Positions 18,001 to 28,308 of a stretch of DNA of 64,000 nucleotides are shown here, one piece after another. This DNA is from Diaminobutyricibacter sp049994905 (GTDB lineage Bacteria > Actinomycetota > Actinomycetes > Actinomycetales > Microbacteriaceae): positions 2,604,001 through 2,668,000 of the forward strand of contig NZ_CP188258.1 of NCBI RefSeq assembly GCF_049994905.1, read 5' to 3'. The notes beneath the pieces were generated by a model. It had not been told where the DNA came from. It worked only from the letters and a program-made list of their open reading frames with translations, and ran no database searches. A program made the position numbers and the translations under genes. Position 1 is the stretch's first letter. The number at the start of each line of letters is the position of its first letter.

Positions 18001-18319
18001 GGTCTCGCGATACATCACCTTCAGCGTCGACAAGACGGCCCTGGGCGGCACTCCGGCGAGCGGATGGACGTTCGCGGTGACCCTGACCGGCCAGGACGGA
18101 ACACACGGCGTCGACCAGACCAGGAGCTTCACCAGCACGCCGGGCGCATACAGCTTCGGCGTGTGCGGCTCCGGTGTGTCGAACCCGCTGTGCGCCGGCG
18201 ACCCGAACGCGGTCCCGAAGGTGATGGACACGATCGCGCCGGCCGGTTTCACCCAGTCCGACGAACTGAACTTCCTCATCCACACCCCCGTCGTCGTCCA
18301 CGGCCTGACCGTGCCCTAG
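15011..18319 (+). CDS. Secreted GH15 glucodextranase-like / glucan 1,4-alpha-glucosidase
   Basis: The 1102-residue protein has a Sec signal peptide (RRR then a hydrophobic core ending in SAVAA, residues 1-30). An N-terminal beta-sandwich domain follows (about 35-300), then the GH15 (alpha/alpha)6 catalytic barrel (about 310-770). Next come an Ig-like domain (about 777-860) and a C-terminal DOMON-like glucodextranase domain (about 870-1095). The likely catalytic acid is Glu492 in RWEEQTGY and the likely base is Glu702 in LVPEQVWD. The layout and length match bacterial glucodextranases such as the Arthrobacter enzyme, which release glucose from dextran or starch ends outside the cell. A terminator hairpin starts four bases after the stop. 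Confidence 0.88.
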   Translation: MIRRRFVLPVAITTFALATIGLSSVSAVAATEATGSPGAVSHQGQSRKDCVGTARNTGSKIWFTVANGILSDVYAPTVDATNVETMQYLVTDGASFADLQERDTTYTVASDPTGMTCTVTSTAKSGAYRLVTTYLTDPARDSVVAHTTYVPLTESAHNYSLYLRLDANAGGNGGGGTANGGADNAVVDTSTGTPVPVTYDTHTTSQANRTAYAVPSFLALRADQPFSAVSSGFVGTASDSITQLDSIHALSPATETATGGNVEQTVGVARDHSGSATIALGFGTTQAAAVATAGSTLQGSLAQLTATYLGGWAKYDAGLKRPDLTGKGLTSSQRATALVDYYQSANVVKASEDKTYPGAIVAGLDAPWGQSIVANDPNNLFTSGYREVFSRDLYEAWTALYTDGDLATARDTVRFLLTKSQQANGSQPRNSLVDGTKAADAFNDQLDETSYPILMALQSGLAADNTLWPHIRSAANFLISHGPSFGVERWEEQTGYSPSTIAAEIAGLIAAATIADAHGDAASARTWRATADQYQRTIKAWGVTTTGTLSTSPYFIRLSKTGDPNAAISYNVGNGGPTLDQRSIVDAGFLEYVRLGILPASDPVIADSLAVTDGTIKHQTANGPGWMRYNGDGYGDCVAGSGNACTITGAPWTNGNSGTGHPWPVLGAERAQQYLAQGQSGNAASVLVAINAMNSGAGLVPEQVWDQPDLARAPYGSDPATASIGFVNGEADGSASPLSWGSASQVRLTADLAAGRSVEQPAEVRDRYVKHTQKGTALTVTAPTDGTAAGSTITVTGTAVRNATIDVADVATDGNSATTHTMATVGNDGSFSIDLTAAAGTNVLVVSSTAPNGGTAQTVRSVVNDVVNGTLIYTADDPTGDDNGPGTYAYPTSGDFKPGAFDLTKFQVYDTGSTVTFRVQTADLTPTFGSTNGAQLVDVYVGQPGSASTSTASSYPGMNYQVSPAWSRLIEAQGFPGSKIVDASGTSTGTVTVNANQVSRYITFSVDKTALGGTPASGWTFAVTLTGQDGTHGVDQTRSFTSTPGAYSFGVCGSGVSNPLCAGDPNAVPKVMDTIAPAGFTQSDELNFLIHTPVVVHGLTVP

Positions 18320-18322
18320 CCG

Positions 18323-18389
18323 ACCGTCGAGCACAGGAAAAAGCACCCCAATCGCGAGATTTGGGGTGCTTTTTCCTGTGCTCGACGGT
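18323..18389. terminator. Long intergenic hairpin, type 1 (copy 2)
   Basis: A perfect 29-base stem with a 9-base loop (TCGCGAGAT). The left arm begins ACCGTCGAGCACAGGAAAAA. It lies four bases after the glucodextranase stop. The T-run lies inside the right arm, with 12 more paired bases beyond it, which is more than a terminator needs. Confidence 0.85.
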
Positions 18390-18433
18390 GTGTGGCGCGG
18401 CGAGGCGCCGCAGAGCGACGGTCCGGCGGGATT

Positions 18434-18697
18434 ATGCTGCGCGGCATGGACGCTTCATCGCGAACCATCAAAGCGGCCCTCCTCTACGAGGACGGGCTGA
18501 CCCTCGACAGCGTCGTGCTCGTGCCACTGATCGGCGGATGCCCGCCCGGGCAGATCCGTGTCGCGACCACGTTCTGCGGAGCGCTGGCCTACGACGTCTA
18601 CCAGCTCGAAGACGAGGCGGACTACTCGATGATGCCGGCGTACCCGTACCTCGCGACCATCCCTTTGACCACAGAGGACCTGCGGCAGGACGCCTGA
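18434..18697 (+). CDS. Hypothetical protein, 87 aa
   Basis: A short soluble protein with RTIKAALLYEDGLTLDSVVLVPL near its start and an acidic C-terminus. No family is recognised. The start is uncertain: the ATG at 18434 has GCGGGA close upstream, and the ATG at 18446 is a possible alternative. It converges with the PHP gene, with stops six bases apart. Confidence 0.5.
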   Translation: MLRGMDASSRTIKAALLYEDGLTLDSVVLVPLIGGCPPGQIRVATTFCGALAYDVYQLEDEADYSMMPAYPYLATIPLTTEDLRQDA

Positions 18698-18703
18698 CCC
18701 TGG

Positions 18704-19732
18704 TTACCGGTTCGCGCGGGTCCAGTCGAGGAGACGATCGACCGGCCACGTCGTGATGATGCGCTCGGCGGGCACACCGTTCGCTGCCGCCCGCTCAGCG
18801 CCGTACGACAGGAAGTCGAGCTGTCCTGGCGCGTGGGCGTCGCTGTCGATGCTGAACAGGCAGCCCGCCGCGAGGGCCAGCTGGATGAGGTCGTCGGGCG
18901 GGTCCTGCCGCTCCGGCCTCGAATTGATCTCCACCGCGACGTCGTTTTCTGCGCAGGCGGCGAACACCCTGGCGGCGTCGAACTCCGATGGGGGCCGCGG
19001 CGCGCGAGAGCCGGAGACCAGCCGGCCGGTGCAGTGCCCGAGAACGTTCGTGTGCGGGTCCCGGATGGCTCCGAGCATCCGCTGCGTCATGACGATCGAG
19101 TCGGCGCGCAGCTTCGAGTGCACGCTGGCGACCACCACATCCAGCCGGTCCAGCAGTTCCGGTTGCTGGTCGAGGTCGCCGCCCTCGAGGATGTCGACTT
19201 CGATGCCGGTGAGGACCCTGACGCCGGTCTCGCCGAGGCCGGCCACGACGTCGAGCTGCTCCCTCAGCCGCTCCGGCGTCAGTCCGTTGGCGACCGTGAG
19301 GTTCGGCGAATGGTCGGTGAGCGCCAGGTATTCGCGACCGAGAAAGCGTGCGCCGTCGACCATCAGCTCGATCGAGGTCGTTCCGTCGGACCAGTCGCTG
19401 TGGCTGTGGAGGTCGCCACGCAGCTGTGACCGAAGGTCGGCGCCACCGGATGCGAGAGGGTGCGTGTTCCGTTCACGCAGGGTTGCGAGGCGGTCGGGGA
19501 CCGCGCCATCCACCGCCTGGCTGACGACGGCGAACGAGCTGTCGCCGATGCCCTTCATGGATTTCAGGCGGCCGTCGCGCGTCCGCTCGGCCACCTCATC
19601 CGCATCGAGCCCTGCGATGATGGCTGCGGCCTTGCGGAACGCCTGCACCTTGAAGGTGGGGGCAAGCTCGCGTTCGAGCCAGAAGGCGATCTCGTTCAGG
19701 GCGTCAGCAGCATCCACTGCTCCATCTTGCAC
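18704..19732 (-). CDS. PHP-domain phosphoesterase-like protein with N-terminal helix-hairpin-helix region
   Basis: The 342-residue protein resembles the C-terminal part of bacterial family X DNA polymerases and YcdX/HisJ-like PHP proteins. Residues 1-80 form a helical region like the pol X 8-kDa/HhH segment (FKVQAFRKAAAII, then MKGIGDSS). From residue 105 a PHP metal-binding domain follows: RGDLHSHSDWSDG, LALTDHS, a central GIEVDI, and late SIDSDAH. There is no nucleotidyl transferase core, so polymerase activity is not expected. A metal-dependent phosphoesterase acting in DNA metabolism is the best inference. Confidence 0.8.
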   Translation of the reverse strand: MQDGAVDAADALNEIAFWLERELAPTFKVQAFRKAAAIIAGLDADEVAERTRDGRLKSMKGIGDSSFAVVSQAVDGAVPDRLATLRERNTHPLASGGADLRSQLRGDLHSHSDWSDGTTSIELMVDGARFLGREYLALTDHSPNLTVANGLTPERLREQLDVVAGLGETGVRVLTGIEVDILEGGDLDQQPELLDRLDVVVASVHSKLRADSIVMTQRMLGAIRDPHTNVLGHCTGRLVSGSRAPRPPSEFDAARVFAACAENDVAVEINSRPERQDPPDDLIQLALAAGCLFSIDSDAHAPGQLDFLSYGAERAAANGVPAERIITTWPVDRLLDWTRANR

Positions 19733-19834
19733 CCGTGCTCATACTCCCGAGCTCACAGGCCTCCCGCGGCCTTGATGGCGGTGCACTTTCGCCGCCCGCT
19801 TGCCCGGGTCTAGCGTGTGCGCAGGAGGTGCCCA

Positions 19835-20323
19835 GTGCTGCACACGAGCCTTATCGTCCTTCACGCATCATTCGCCGTCGCCGGTTTCGTCTTCGGATGC
19901 CTGGTCATGGCGACACTGCCCGCATCGTCCCGGTCGGGGCGGTTCGTCTCCTTCGACGCGCTCATCGACGCGGCGATGGTGTGCCTGATCGCAGTGGTCG
20001 TGCTCGACTGGTCGACGCTCACCGTCACGAAGCGCATCGCGTTCGGCATCCTGTCGCTGCTGGCCGTCTACCTGATCATCCGTGTCGAGCAGGCCCGCCG
20101 CTCACTCGCGCGGCAGCGACCGGGCTGGCGCAAGGCGTTCCTCGGGCACGTCGGCTTCGTGATGATCTCGCTCTTCGACGGCTTCTGCATCGTCGCGGCG
20201 ATCGACCTGCGGATGCCGCCTGCGGTGATCGTCGTCGTCGCGGTGCTCGGCGTCGCGGTGGGCATCTGGGTGATCCGGCGGCTCGTGCGCCGCGAGGTCA
20301 CCCGGGAGGCCGCGAGCGTATGA
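19835..20323 (+). CDS. Small integral membrane protein, 162 aa
   Basis: About five hydrophobic helices and a basic loop (VEQARRSLARQRPGWRK) in the middle. The GTG at 19835 is chosen because AGGAGGT lies seven bases upstream; the frame opens slightly earlier at 19817, but that would put the start on the ribosome binding site itself. No family is recognised. It precedes the polyamine transporter operon but is separated from it by a hairpin. Confidence 0.65.
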   Translation: MLHTSLIVLHASFAVAGFVFGCLVMATLPASSRSGRFVSFDALIDAAMVCLIAVVVLDWSTLTVTKRIAFGILSLLAVYLIIRVEQARRSLARQRPGWRKAFLGHVGFVMISLFDGFCIVAAIDLRMPPAVIVVVAVLGVAVGIWVIRRLVRREVTREAASV

Positions 20324-20349
20324 CCCGGGTCATCCTCACCGGTCGGCCG

Positions 20350-20385
20350 TCTTTTGTCGCCTCGAGGTCCGGCGCGCGACAAAAG
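20350..20385. terminator. Hairpin between membrane gene and ABC operon
   Basis: The core stem pairs CTTTTGTCGC with GCGACAAAAG, flanked by imperfectly matched GGTCGG / CCGATC. It lies 26 bases after the stop of the membrane gene. It does not belong to the type 1 family. Confidence 0.5.
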
Positions 20386-20492
20386 TTGACCGATCGTGAT
20401 CAGACCGGGCGCGGCGTTGCTTGACGGCATCCGGGGCGCGTGATTGCATTACTTTCATTCCGACCACCGAAACCGTCCCCCAGAAGAGTGAA

Positions 20493-21629
20493 ATGACCGA
20501 ATTCCGCACTGCAGACCCCGAAATACCTTCGGAATCAGCAGGTGCTACGACCAGCGAGCCGACCCGAACAGACTCGAAGGAAACCGCGGGCGGAGCCCAG
20601 GACTCCCGCACGGCACAGATCTCTCTGCGGTCACTCCGCAAGACCTTCGGGGCGGTCACCGCCGTCGACAACGTCGATCTCGACGTCTACGACGGGGAGT
20701 TCTTCGCCATGCTCGGGCCGTCCGGCTCCGGCAAGACGACCGTGCTGCGCATGATCGCCGGCTTCGAGACCCCGACATCCGGAGCCGTCTTCCTCGGCGG
20801 CACCGACTCCACCGCGCTTCCCTCCTACCGCCGGGACGTCAACACGGTCTTCCAGGACTACGCACTCTTCCCGCACATGTCGGTCGCCAAGAACATCGAG
20901 TACGGACTCCTCGTCGACAAAGTCCCGAAAGCCGAACGCACCCGTCGCGTCGGTGAAGCCCTCGACATGGTGCGCCTCGGCGGGTTCGGGGAGCGCAAAC
21001 CCAACCAGCTCTCCGGCGGCCAGCGGCAGCGCGTCGCCCTGGCGCGCGCCCTCGTGAAACGTCCGCGTGTGCTGCTGCTCGACGAGCCCCTCGGCGCGCT
21101 CGACCTCAAGCTGCGCGAACAGATGCAGCTCGAGCTCAAAGCCATCCAGCGCGACATCGGCATCACGTTCGTCTTCGTCACGCACGATCAGGATGAAGCC
21201 CTCACCCTCTGCGACCGGCTCGCCGTGTTCAACAACGGCCGCATCGAACAGCTGGGAGACGCGCGCGACGTATACGAGCATCCCGCGACCGCGTTCGTCG
21301 CAGGATTCGTCGGCTCCTCCAACTTCATCAACGCGGATGCGGCCCAGTCGGTCTTCGGACTGCAGGGTTCATTCGCCGTACGTCCGGAGAAGGTCGCCAT
21401 CACGCATCGCGGCGAGCCTGTGCCGACCGGGGCCATGCGCGCCGACGGGATCGTGCGCGACGTCGTCTACGCCGGCTCGGTCACCCGCATCGTCACCGAA
21501 GGCCCGGCAGGTCTCGCGCTCAGTGCGACCGTGCTGAACGCCACCGGCGGCCTCGACCCGCGCATCCAGCGCGGGAGCGAAGTGACAGTGCACTGGCCGG
21601 ATGCAGCCCTGCGCCGCATCTCGGACTGA
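20493..21629 (+). CDS. Spermidine/putrescine-type ABC transporter ATPase (PotA family)
   Basis: The 378-residue protein has Walker A GPSGSGKTT, the signature LSGGQRQR, Walker B VLLLDEPLGALD and the switch His in VTHDQDEA. A C-terminal TOBE-like region (about 300-378) follows, as in PotA/CysA-type ATPases. It is the energy-coupling subunit of the importer made with the next three genes. About 40 residues of polar, Thr/Glu-rich sequence precede the ABC domain, longer than usual. The ATG at 20493 has AGAAGAG upstream. Confidence 0.9.
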   Translation: MTEFRTADPEIPSESAGATTSEPTRTDSKETAGGAQDSRTAQISLRSLRKTFGAVTAVDNVDLDVYDGEFFAMLGPSGSGKTTVLRMIAGFETPTSGAVFLGGTDSTALPSYRRDVNTVFQDYALFPHMSVAKNIEYGLLVDKVPKAERTRRVGEALDMVRLGGFGERKPNQLSGGQRQRVALARALVKRPRVLLLDEPLGALDLKLREQMQLELKAIQRDIGITFVFVTHDQDEALTLCDRLAVFNNGRIEQLGDARDVYEHPATAFVAGFVGSSNFINADAAQSVFGLQGSFAVRPEKVAITHRGEPVPTGAMRADGIVRDVVYAGSVTRIVTEGPAGLALSATVLNATGGLDPRIQRGSEVTVHWPDAALRRISD

Positions 21630-21731
21630 GCCAAACCCGATCGAACCCGAAACACCGCATCACCGCACCACAGAACGACACCGGCAGCACACCCGAACAG
21701 CACCCCCACAGCAGAAAACGAGAGGCACATC

Positions 21732-22931
21732 ATGAAGACGATGTATCGCACAGCGAGCGCCGGCGCAGCAGTACTGCTCGCCGCCACCATGCTCCTGTCC
21801 GGATGTTCGTCCAGCGCGACCACGTCGGGCACCCGGGCCCAGCCGCCGAAGGAGAAGATGCAGTCCTCCGTCGGCGCCGGCGAGGGACAGCTCAACCTGA
21901 TCGCGTGGGCGGGCTACGCCGAAGACGGCTCCAACGACAAGACGGTCGACTGGGTGCACCCGTTCGAAGCCCAGACCGGATGCCAGGTCCACACCACCTA
22001 CGGCGCCACCTCCGACGAGATGGTGCAGCTCATGCGCACCGGGCAGTACGACGGCGTCTCCGCGTCGGGTGACGCGACGCTGCGTCTGATCTATGCGGGC
22101 GACGTGGCCCCGGTCAACACGAAGCTCGTTCCCAACTACTCGACGATCTCGCCCTTCCTGAAGAAGGGCAACTGGAACTCGGTCAACGGCCAGATGTACG
22201 GCATCCCCCACGGATGGGGCGCCAACCTGCTCATGTACACACCGTCGACCGTGAACCCGGCCCCCACCTCCTGGTCGGCCGTCTTCAGCGACTCGAGCAC
22301 GTACAAGGGCAAGGTCACCGCGTACGACTCCCCCATCTACATCGCTGACGCCGCGCTCTACCTGAAGGCGACGAAGCCGTCGCTGGGCATCACCGACCCG
22401 TACTCCCTCACGGCCAAGCAGCTCGCTGCCGCGGTCGCCGTGCTCAAGAACCAGAACGCGAACATCGGCGAATACTGGTCGGACTACACCAAGGAAGTCC
22501 AGGCGTTCGAGTCGGGCACGTCTGTCGTCGGCACCACCTGGCAGGTCATCGCGAACCTGATCAACTCCGACAAGAAGGTCAAAGTCGAAACCGTCATCCC
22601 GAAGGAAGGCGCGACCGGATGGTCCGACACCTGGATGGTCTCGACGAAGGCGAAGCACCCCAACTGCATGTACCAGTGGATGAACTGGATCACGTCGCCG
22701 AAGGTCAACGCCCAGGTCGCCGAATGGTTCGGTGAGGCGCCCGCCCAGACGCTCGCCTGCAAGGAGACGTCGGACCCGAACTTCTGCACCACCTACCACG
22801 CCACCGACGCCGCCTACGCGAAGAAGATCGCGTACTGGACGACCCCGACCAAGGACTGCGTCGACGGCAAGGGCAGTGACTGCACCTCGTACACCGATTG
22901 GGTGAACGCGTGGCAGCAGATCAAGGGCTAG
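21732..22931 (+). CDS. Extracellular solute-binding lipoprotein (PotD-like)
   Basis: The 399-residue protein starts with a lipoprotein signal peptide whose lipobox is LLSGC (Cys near residue 25), followed by a Ser/Thr-rich tether. The mature part has the type 2 periplasmic binding-protein pattern of polyamine binders: LNLIAWAGYAEDG, then a hinge-like stretch with QMYGIPHGWGANLLMY and GTTWQVI. It would capture substrate outside the membrane and deliver it to the two permeases encoded next. Polyamines are the family norm; the true substrate is unproven. Confidence 0.88.
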   Translation: MKTMYRTASAGAAVLLAATMLLSGCSSSATTSGTRAQPPKEKMQSSVGAGEGQLNLIAWAGYAEDGSNDKTVDWVHPFEAQTGCQVHTTYGATSDEMVQLMRTGQYDGVSASGDATLRLIYAGDVAPVNTKLVPNYSTISPFLKKGNWNSVNGQMYGIPHGWGANLLMYTPSTVNPAPTSWSAVFSDSSTYKGKVTAYDSPIYIADAALYLKATKPSLGITDPYSLTAKQLAAAVAVLKNQNANIGEYWSDYTKEVQAFESGTSVVGTTWQVIANLINSDKKVKVETVIPKEGATGWSDTWMVSTKAKHPNCMYQWMNWITSPKVNAQVAEWFGEAPAQTLACKETSDPNFCTTYHATDAAYAKKIAYWTTPTKDCVDGKGSDCTSYTDWVNAWQQIKG

Positions 22932-23782
22932 CCGCAAGGCGACCCAGCTACCTCTCCACGAGGCCCAGGGCACGGCTGGCGCTGCTTCTCAGCGTCCCGC
23001 TGCTCTGGCTCGTGGTGATGTACCTCGGGTCGATCGCGGTCATGCTCGTGTCGGCGTTCTGGACGGTCGACGACTTCACGGGCGCCGTCGTCCACACCTT
23101 CACGCTCGACAACATCACCCGGCTGTTCACCGATCCGCTGTTCGGCGAGGTCGCGCTGCGCACCATCCTGGTCGCCATCACGGTGACGGTGATCGACGTT
23201 GTGATCGCCGTGCCGATGGCGCTCTTCATGAGCAAGGTCGCCTCGCAGCGCGGTCGCATCGCGCTCGTCGTCGCCGTGACGACCCCGCTGTGGGCGAGCT
23301 ACCTGGTGAAGGCGTACGCGTGGCGCGTCATCCTCGCGCCGAACGGTCCGCTCGCGGCCGTGACGGGCGGGAACACCCCGGGCTACGGGCTCACCGCGAC
23401 CATCATCACGCTCGCCTACCTCTGGCTGCCGTACATGATCATCCCGGTGTACGCCGGATTCGACCGGGTGTCCGACTCACTCGTCGAGGCGAGCTTCGAC
23501 CTCGGCGCGAGCACGTGGCGCACGATCCGCTCGGTGGCGCTGCCGCTCGTGTTCCCGGCGATCGCGGCCGGCTCGATCTTCACGTTCTCGCTGACCCTCG
23601 GCGACTACATCGCGGTCGGGATCGTCGGAGGCAAGACCCAGCTGCTGGCGAACCTGATCTACGGCCAGCTCGTCACCGCCAACAACCAGCCGTTCGCGGC
23701 CGCCCTCTCGCTCATCCCGCTCGTCGCCATCGTGCTCTACCTGTTCGCGATGCGCCGCACCGGTGCCCTGGAGAACGTCTGA
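22910..23782 (+). CDS. ABC transporter permease (PotB-like)
   Basis: A membrane subunit with six predicted helices and the EAA loop (EASFDLGASTWRTIRSVALPL) that docks to the ATPase. The first codons overlap the end of the binding-protein gene. A GTG at 22910 and a TTG at 22898 are both possible and neither has a clear ribosome binding site, so translation is probably coupled to the upstream gene. Its stop overlaps the start of the next permease in TGATG. Confidence 0.85.
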   Translation: MAADQGLAARRPSYLSTRPRARLALLLSVPLLWLVVMYLGSIAVMLVSAFWTVDDFTGAVVHTFTLDNITRLFTDPLFGEVALRTILVAITVTVIDVVIAVPMALFMSKVASQRGRIALVVAVTTPLWASYLVKAYAWRVILAPNGPLAAVTGGNTPGYGLTATIITLAYLWLPYMIIPVYAGFDRVSDSLVEASFDLGASTWRTIRSVALPLVFPAIAAGSIFTFSLTLGDYIAVGIVGGKTQLLANLIYGQLVTANNQPFAAALSLIPLVAIVLYLFAMRRTGALENV

Positions 23783-24594
23783 TGAAACTGCCCCTCTCGC
23801 TGCGCGTGATCCTCACCATCTGCATGGTGATCGGGCTCGCCCTCCTGTACATCCCGCTGGCCCTCATCGTGCTGAACTCCTTCAACAGCTCGCGCACGTT
23901 CGGCTTTCCTCCGACCTCGTTCACGCTGGAATGGTGGCAGACGGCGGCGCAGAGCGGCGGAGCGCTGAGCGCACTGGGAACATCGATGATCGCGGGGCTG
24001 TGCGCGATGGTCATCGCACTGCTCCTCGGCACGATGGCGGCCTTCGCCGTGCAGCGGTTCGCGTTCTTCGGCAAGAGCACGATCAGCTTCCTGGTCATTC
24101 TGCCGATCACTTTGCCGGGCATCGTCACAGGCATCGCACTCAACGCGACCTTCGTGCAGGTGCTCGGGCCGTTCGGCGTCGCGCTGGGGCTCGCGACCGT
24201 CATCATCGGACATGCGACGTTCTGCATCGTCATCGTCTACAACAATGTGCAGGCGCGCCTGCGTCGGGTGGGAACTTCGCTCGAAGACGCGTCGGCCGAC
24301 CTCGGTGCATCCGGCTGGCAGACCTTCTGGCGGGTGACCTTCCCGGATGTGCGCGGAGCCCTCATCGCCGGCGCTGTCCTGGCGTTCGCGCTGAGCTTCG
24401 ACGAGATCGTCGTGACGACGTTCACGGCCGGGCCGGCCATCCAGACCCTGCCCCTGTGGATCTTCAGCAACCTGTTCCGCCCCAACCAGGCCCCCGTGGT
24501 GAACGTTGTCGCCGCCGTGCTGGTCGTCGTCGCGGTCATCCCGGTCTGGCTCGCCCAGCGTTTCTCCGGTGACTCCGCAACCAGCCGCGTCTAG
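23782..24594 (+). CDS. ABC transporter permease (PotC-like)
   Basis: A 270-residue second membrane subunit with six helices and an EAA loop (EDASADLGASGWQTFWRVTFPD). It begins with a short cytoplasmic segment and a helix ending in NSFNSS, typical of PotC/PotI proteins. It overlaps the preceding permease by one base (TGATG), so translation is coupled. It forms the transmembrane channel with PotB-like. The operon ends in the hairpin at 24616. Confidence 0.88.
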   Translation: MKLPLSLRVILTICMVIGLALLYIPLALIVLNSFNSSRTFGFPPTSFTLEWWQTAAQSGGALSALGTSMIAGLCAMVIALLLGTMAAFAVQRFAFFGKSTISFLVILPITLPGIVTGIALNATFVQVLGPFGVALGLATVIIGHATFCIVIVYNNVQARLRRVGTSLEDASADLGASGWQTFWRVTFPDVRGALIAGAVLAFALSFDEIVVTTFTAGPAIQTLPLWIFSNLFRPNQAPVVNVVAAVLVVVAVIPVWLAQRFSGDSATSRV

Positions 24595-24615
24595 CGCTGC
24601 GTCTGCCCATCGGAG

Positions 24616-24679
24616 CGTCGAGCACAGGAAAGGGCCCGCTTTCGCGCGCGGACGGGGCTGCTTTTTCCTGTGCTCGACG
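24616..24679. terminator. Long intergenic hairpin, type 1 (copy 3)
   Basis: The arms share CGTCGAGCACAGGAAA at both ends; the inner part is less regular (GGGCCCGC against GGGCTGCT). It lies 21 bases after the ABC operon and before a gene on the same strand, so it acts as an end-of-operon terminator. Confidence 0.75.
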
Positions 24680-24728
24680 GCGTCCGCGGCCTTTCCGGGC
24701 CGCAGCGCGCTAGGTTCGTGGCCCCCTT

Positions 24729-25028
24729 ATGCGCCACAATGAGCAGGTGTCCAAGAAGATCGATCGCGCACTCAAAGACCTCATCAAGGCACTGAAGAAA
24801 CACGCCGAGGTCATGGGTGCTCCCCGTGTCCCCGTCAAGCGCGCACACAAGGCGAGCGCCCGCGTGCAGGCCGCCGCGAACGCCTATACCGAGGCGGTGC
24901 ACCAGCGCACCGGCCTGGGGAGCCCATTCGTCGATCTGATCGAACCGGGCCTCGACGAAGACACCCTGCGGTCGCTCAAGAGCGAGCGGGATGCGGTGCT
25001 CCGGCGCCACAACGTGCGCCTGACCTGA
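24729..25028 (+). CDS. Hypothetical basic helical protein, 99 aa
   Basis: A small Lys/Arg/Ala-rich protein, apparently all helical (KKIDRALKDLIKALKKHAEV, then a DTLRSLKSERDAVLRRHNVRL end). Neither possible start, the ATG at 24729 nor the GTG at 24747, has a strong ribosome binding site. No family is recognised. The basic, helical character would suit nucleic-acid binding, but this is speculative. Confidence 0.55.
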   Translation: MRHNEQVSKKIDRALKDLIKALKKHAEVMGAPRVPVKRAHKASARVQAAANAYTEAVHQRTGLGSPFVDLIEPGLDEDTLRSLKSERDAVLRRHNVRLT

Positions 25029-25075
25029 GCGGCGACCCGGGCATCCGCTGATCGCAGGATCGGGCCTCTGCCCGA

Positions 25076-25096
25076 CATCACCCGATGAGGGTGATG
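25076..25096. promoter_or_regulatory. Shared regulon dyad, site B (SHOCT membrane gene promoter)
   Basis: CATCACCC-N5-GGGTGATG, a perfect 8-base inverted repeat. TACCTT (25118-25123) follows after 21 bases, about 50 bases before the GTG start of the downstream gene. Confidence 0.7.
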
Positions 25097-25174
25097 CCCG
25101 GATGGCGTGACCCCGGATACCTTCGAGCGACTGGCGCTTCTGTCGGGTCCGCATCGTTCGAAAGGTCAACCCCC

Positions 25175-25591
25175 GTGAACTTCTGGGATTTCGTCTCCTT
25201 CTTCTTCTGGACTTTCGTCTTCATCGCCTACCTGATGATCCTGTTCTCGATCATCGGGGACCTCATGCGCGACCACAAGCTCAACGGATGGTGGAAGGCC
25301 GTGTGGGTCATCTTCCTGATCTTCCTGCCGTTCCTCACCGCCCTCGTCTACCTGATCGCGCGTGGGCGCGGAATGGCCGAACGGCAGCGTGAAGCCATCC
25401 AGGCTGCGCAGTCCGACACCAACAGCTACATCCGCACCGTTGCCGGGACCTCGTCGCCGGCCGACGACATCGCCAAGGCGAAAGCGCTCCTCGACTCCGG
25501 CGCCCTCACCCAGGCCGAGTTCGAGAACCTGAAAGCCAACGCCCTGGCCAAGTCGGGCGCCCCCGCGGCGCCCGCTGCGCCAACCGTCTGA
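25175..25591 (+). CDS. PLDc_N / SHOCT-domain membrane protein
   Basis: The 138-residue protein has two N-terminal membrane helices of the PLDc_N type (about residues 5-30 and 43-66, with W-FWTFVFIAYLMILFSI and WWKAVWVIFLIFLPFLTALVYLIARGRGM). An Ala-rich linker follows, then a C-terminal SHOCT motif (DDIAKAKALLDSGALTQAEFENLKA). SHOCT domains are short C-terminal oligomerisation-like motifs. The role is unknown, but such proteins occur in membrane-stress settings. The GTG at 25175 has GAAAGG upstream. It carries the shared regulon dyad in its promoter. Confidence 0.8.
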   Translation: MNFWDFVSFFFWTFVFIAYLMILFSIIGDLMRDHKLNGWWKAVWVIFLIFLPFLTALVYLIARGRGMAERQREAIQAAQSDTNSYIRTVAGTSSPADDIAKAKALLDSGALTQAEFENLKANALAKSGAPAAPAAPTV

Positions 25592-25610
25592 TCCGGGTCG
25601 CCCGCTTCTA

Positions 25611-25667
25611 CGAAAACAGGGTTGTTCCCGAAGAGACAAGCTCTTCTCGGGAACAACCCTGTTTTCG
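25611..25667. terminator. Long intergenic hairpin, type 2
   Basis: CGAAAACAGGGTTGTTCCCG starts a stem of about 25 bases that closes at 25667. The core GGGTTGTTCCCG is the same as in the rpmJ terminator at 14045. It separates two convergent genes. Confidence 0.8.
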
Positions 25668-25677
25668 ATGGGCTGTG

Positions 25678-25721
25678 CGGACGGGGTGTGCGGGTCGGGA
25701 TCGACCCGCACACCCCGTCCG
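25678..25721. terminator. Second hairpin in the same intergenic gap
   Basis: CGGACGGGGTGTGCGGGTCG pairs perfectly over 20 bases around a 4-base loop (GGAT). It is very GC-rich and lacks a T-run. It stands only 10 bases from the previous hairpin and 10 bases from the stop of the ClpC-like gene. Confidence 0.7.
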
Positions 25722-25731
25722 TGAGTGAGGC

Positions 25732-28287
<2,556 letters not shown>

Positions 28288-28308
28288 GAGATCTCCTGGT
28301 TCTTGAAA

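Noticed and set aside
14873..18346. Very long open frame on the - strand opposite the glucodextranase gene
   Set aside because: It is low in hydrophobic residues and rich in Arg, Gly and Val, the mark of an antisense shadow in GC-rich DNA. Only its end (14540-14872) has a ribosome binding site and protein-like sequence.
23782..24594. Substrate assignment of the ABC operon as spermidine/putrescine
   Set aside because: Family resemblance is clear, but the binding-pocket residues cannot be judged by eye, so only the type is reported.
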